Source: Acidobacteriaceae bacterium
GTDB taxonomy: Bacteria; Acidobacteriota; Terriglobia; Bryobacterales; Bryobacteraceae
NCBI GenBank assembly: GCA_019244945.1
Contig: JAFASD010000359.1
Span: forward strand, 1-6,913
Length of the DNA: 6,913 bases
Reading direction: 5' to 3'
The notes below the pieces were generated by a model. The model was not told where the DNA came from, made no database searches, and worked only from the letters and a program-made list of their open reading frames with translations. Made by a program: the position numbers and the translations under genes. This document shows, in pieces, positions 6,111 through 6,913 of this stretch (its first letter is position 1; each line of letters opens with the position of its first letter).

Positions 6111-6913
6111 CTATCTTCTCTTAGTTTTGATCACAATCGGCGTTCCTTCAAAGCCGAACCGCTCGCGCAGGCGATTTATCAAGGCGCGCTCGATGGAAAA
6201 GTGCATCTTACCGGCTTTATCGGTAAAAACAACAAAGGTGGGAGGGCGTATCGAAGCTTGAGTCATGTAGTAGATGCGGATCTCGCTTTCAAACTTCAGC
6301 GTTTCCAGAAAGCGATTGAGTTCGCCGGTCGTGATGCGCTTGGATGCCGCATCGAAACAGCGCCTTACCGTAGAGAAGATGCGCCGGATGCCTTCGCCAT
6401 TGATCGCTGAAGTAAACAGGATCGGCGCATAATCGAGGAATTTAAGCTGATCGCGGACGGCTTCGGTAAAAGCGCGCTTGCTCTTGCCCTCAGCCGCATC
6501 CCATTTGTTCACTACAATGATGAGAGCGCGTCCTTCTTCATGCGCGTATCCTGCGATGGTTGCGTCTGCGCCGACTAGGCCTTCGGTCGCGTCCACAATC
6601 AAAAGAACGACGTTCGCCATGCGTATGTGCCTGCGGGCCATGACGACGCTTAGTTTTTCCGTCATCTCAGTCGTTTTGCCTTTGCGGCGAATACCCGCAG
6701 TATCGACGAATCGGTAAATAGTGTTTCCTTCCTCAACCTTTTCGTCCACCGCATCGCGCGTGGTTCCCGGAATCGCTGATACAATCGCTCGCTCAGCACC
6801 CACCAGCGCATTCAGCAGGGTCGATTTTCCAACATTCGGGCGGCCCATGATCGCGACTTTGACGTGACGGCGCTTCCCATCATCCTCCGATTCCGAATTG
6901 CCGGCTGGACCCG
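6111..6913 (-). CDS. der: Ribosome-assembly GTPase Der (EngA), 5' part beyond window edge
   Basis: Der has two tandem GTPase domains and a KH-like domain, and acts in the cytoplasm in late maturation of the 50S ribosomal subunit; it is essential in most bacteria. The visible 266 residues cover the acidic inter-domain linker (SESEDDGKR), the whole second GTPase domain and the KH-like domain. The second domain shows G1 GRPNVGKS, G2 TTRD, G3 DTAGIR, G4 NKWD and G5 SAINGEG. The C-terminal domain shows the family hallmarks RPPTFVVF, HFSIERALINRLRERFGF and EGTPI, ending in KTKRR. The first GTPase domain and the start codon lie to the right of base 6913; the frame is open to the edge, so ATG 6848 is internal and not the start. 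It converges on the ADOP gene with 22 bases between stop codons. Nothing suggests it is damaged. Confidence 0.96.
   Translation of the reverse strand, partial: GPAGNSESEDDGKRRHVKVAIMGRPNVGKSTLLNALVGAERAIVSAIPGTTRDAVDEKVEEGNTIYRFVDTAGIRRKGKTTEMTEKLSVVMARRHIRMANVVLLIVDATEGLVGADATIAGYAHEEGRALIIVVNKWDAAEGKSKRAFTEAVRDQLKFLDYAPILFTSAINGEGIRRIFSTVRRCFDAASKRITTGELNRFLETLKFESEIRIYYMTQASIRPPTFVVFTDKAGKMHFSIERALINRLRERFGFEGTPIVIKTKRR

Noticed and set aside
6111..6848. Reading der as a complete single-domain GTPase starting at ATG 6848
   Set aside because: The frame stays open to the right edge and encodes the typical linker between Der's two GTPase domains, so this ATG is internal to a longer gene.
1..6913. 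Mobile element, CRISPR, tRNA/rRNA or toxin-antitoxin content
   Set aside because: No terminal inverted repeats, transposase or integrase motifs, regularly spaced repeats, cloverleaf-like segments or small paired toxin genes were found on either strand.

Overview
The window most likely comes from an acidobacterium (phylum Acidobacteriota). The best evidence is the 822-residue permease at 3620-6088. It has the two-fold MacB/FtsX architecture, the N-terminal pattern and the lack of a neighbouring ATPase that define the 'acidobacterial duplicated orphan permease' (ADOP) family. The moderately high GC content and the DUF4159 protein fit this assignment, but no rRNA or other phylogenetic marker is fully present to prove it. 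I see no tRNA, rRNA, CRISPR array, insertion sequence or phage gene; this looks like ordinary chromosome.

Layout. From 3531 leftwards, four minus-strand genes follow one another. They are a DUF4159 protein with an N-terminal membrane or signal segment (2656-3531), a small exported protein of unknown function (2139-2621), a group II truncated haemoglobin (1799-2173) whose GTG start lies inside the end of the preceding gene, and an MsbA-like ABC exporter (1-1701) cut by the left edge. The exporter was recognised by reading the minus strand directly; it uses a GTG start. The 97 bases between globin and exporter hold two adjacent inverted repeats. The 88 bases at 3532-3619 separate this cluster from the divergent ADOP gene. 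ADOP then converges on der (6111-6913, minus strand), the ribosome-assembly GTPase, cut by the right edge so that only its second GTPase domain and KH-like domain are visible.

How the genes may work together. The first three minus-strand genes are tightly spaced (34-base gap, then a 35-base overlap) and probably form one transcript. The exporter may or may not be part of it. Der is an essential housekeeping gene with no apparent link to its neighbours. ADOP is a lone permease with no partner visible here. The most unusual unit is the DUF4159 / exported protein / globin cluster, with a haem protein translationally overlapped by an envelope protein of unknown function. I find no clear evidence of a wholly new system.
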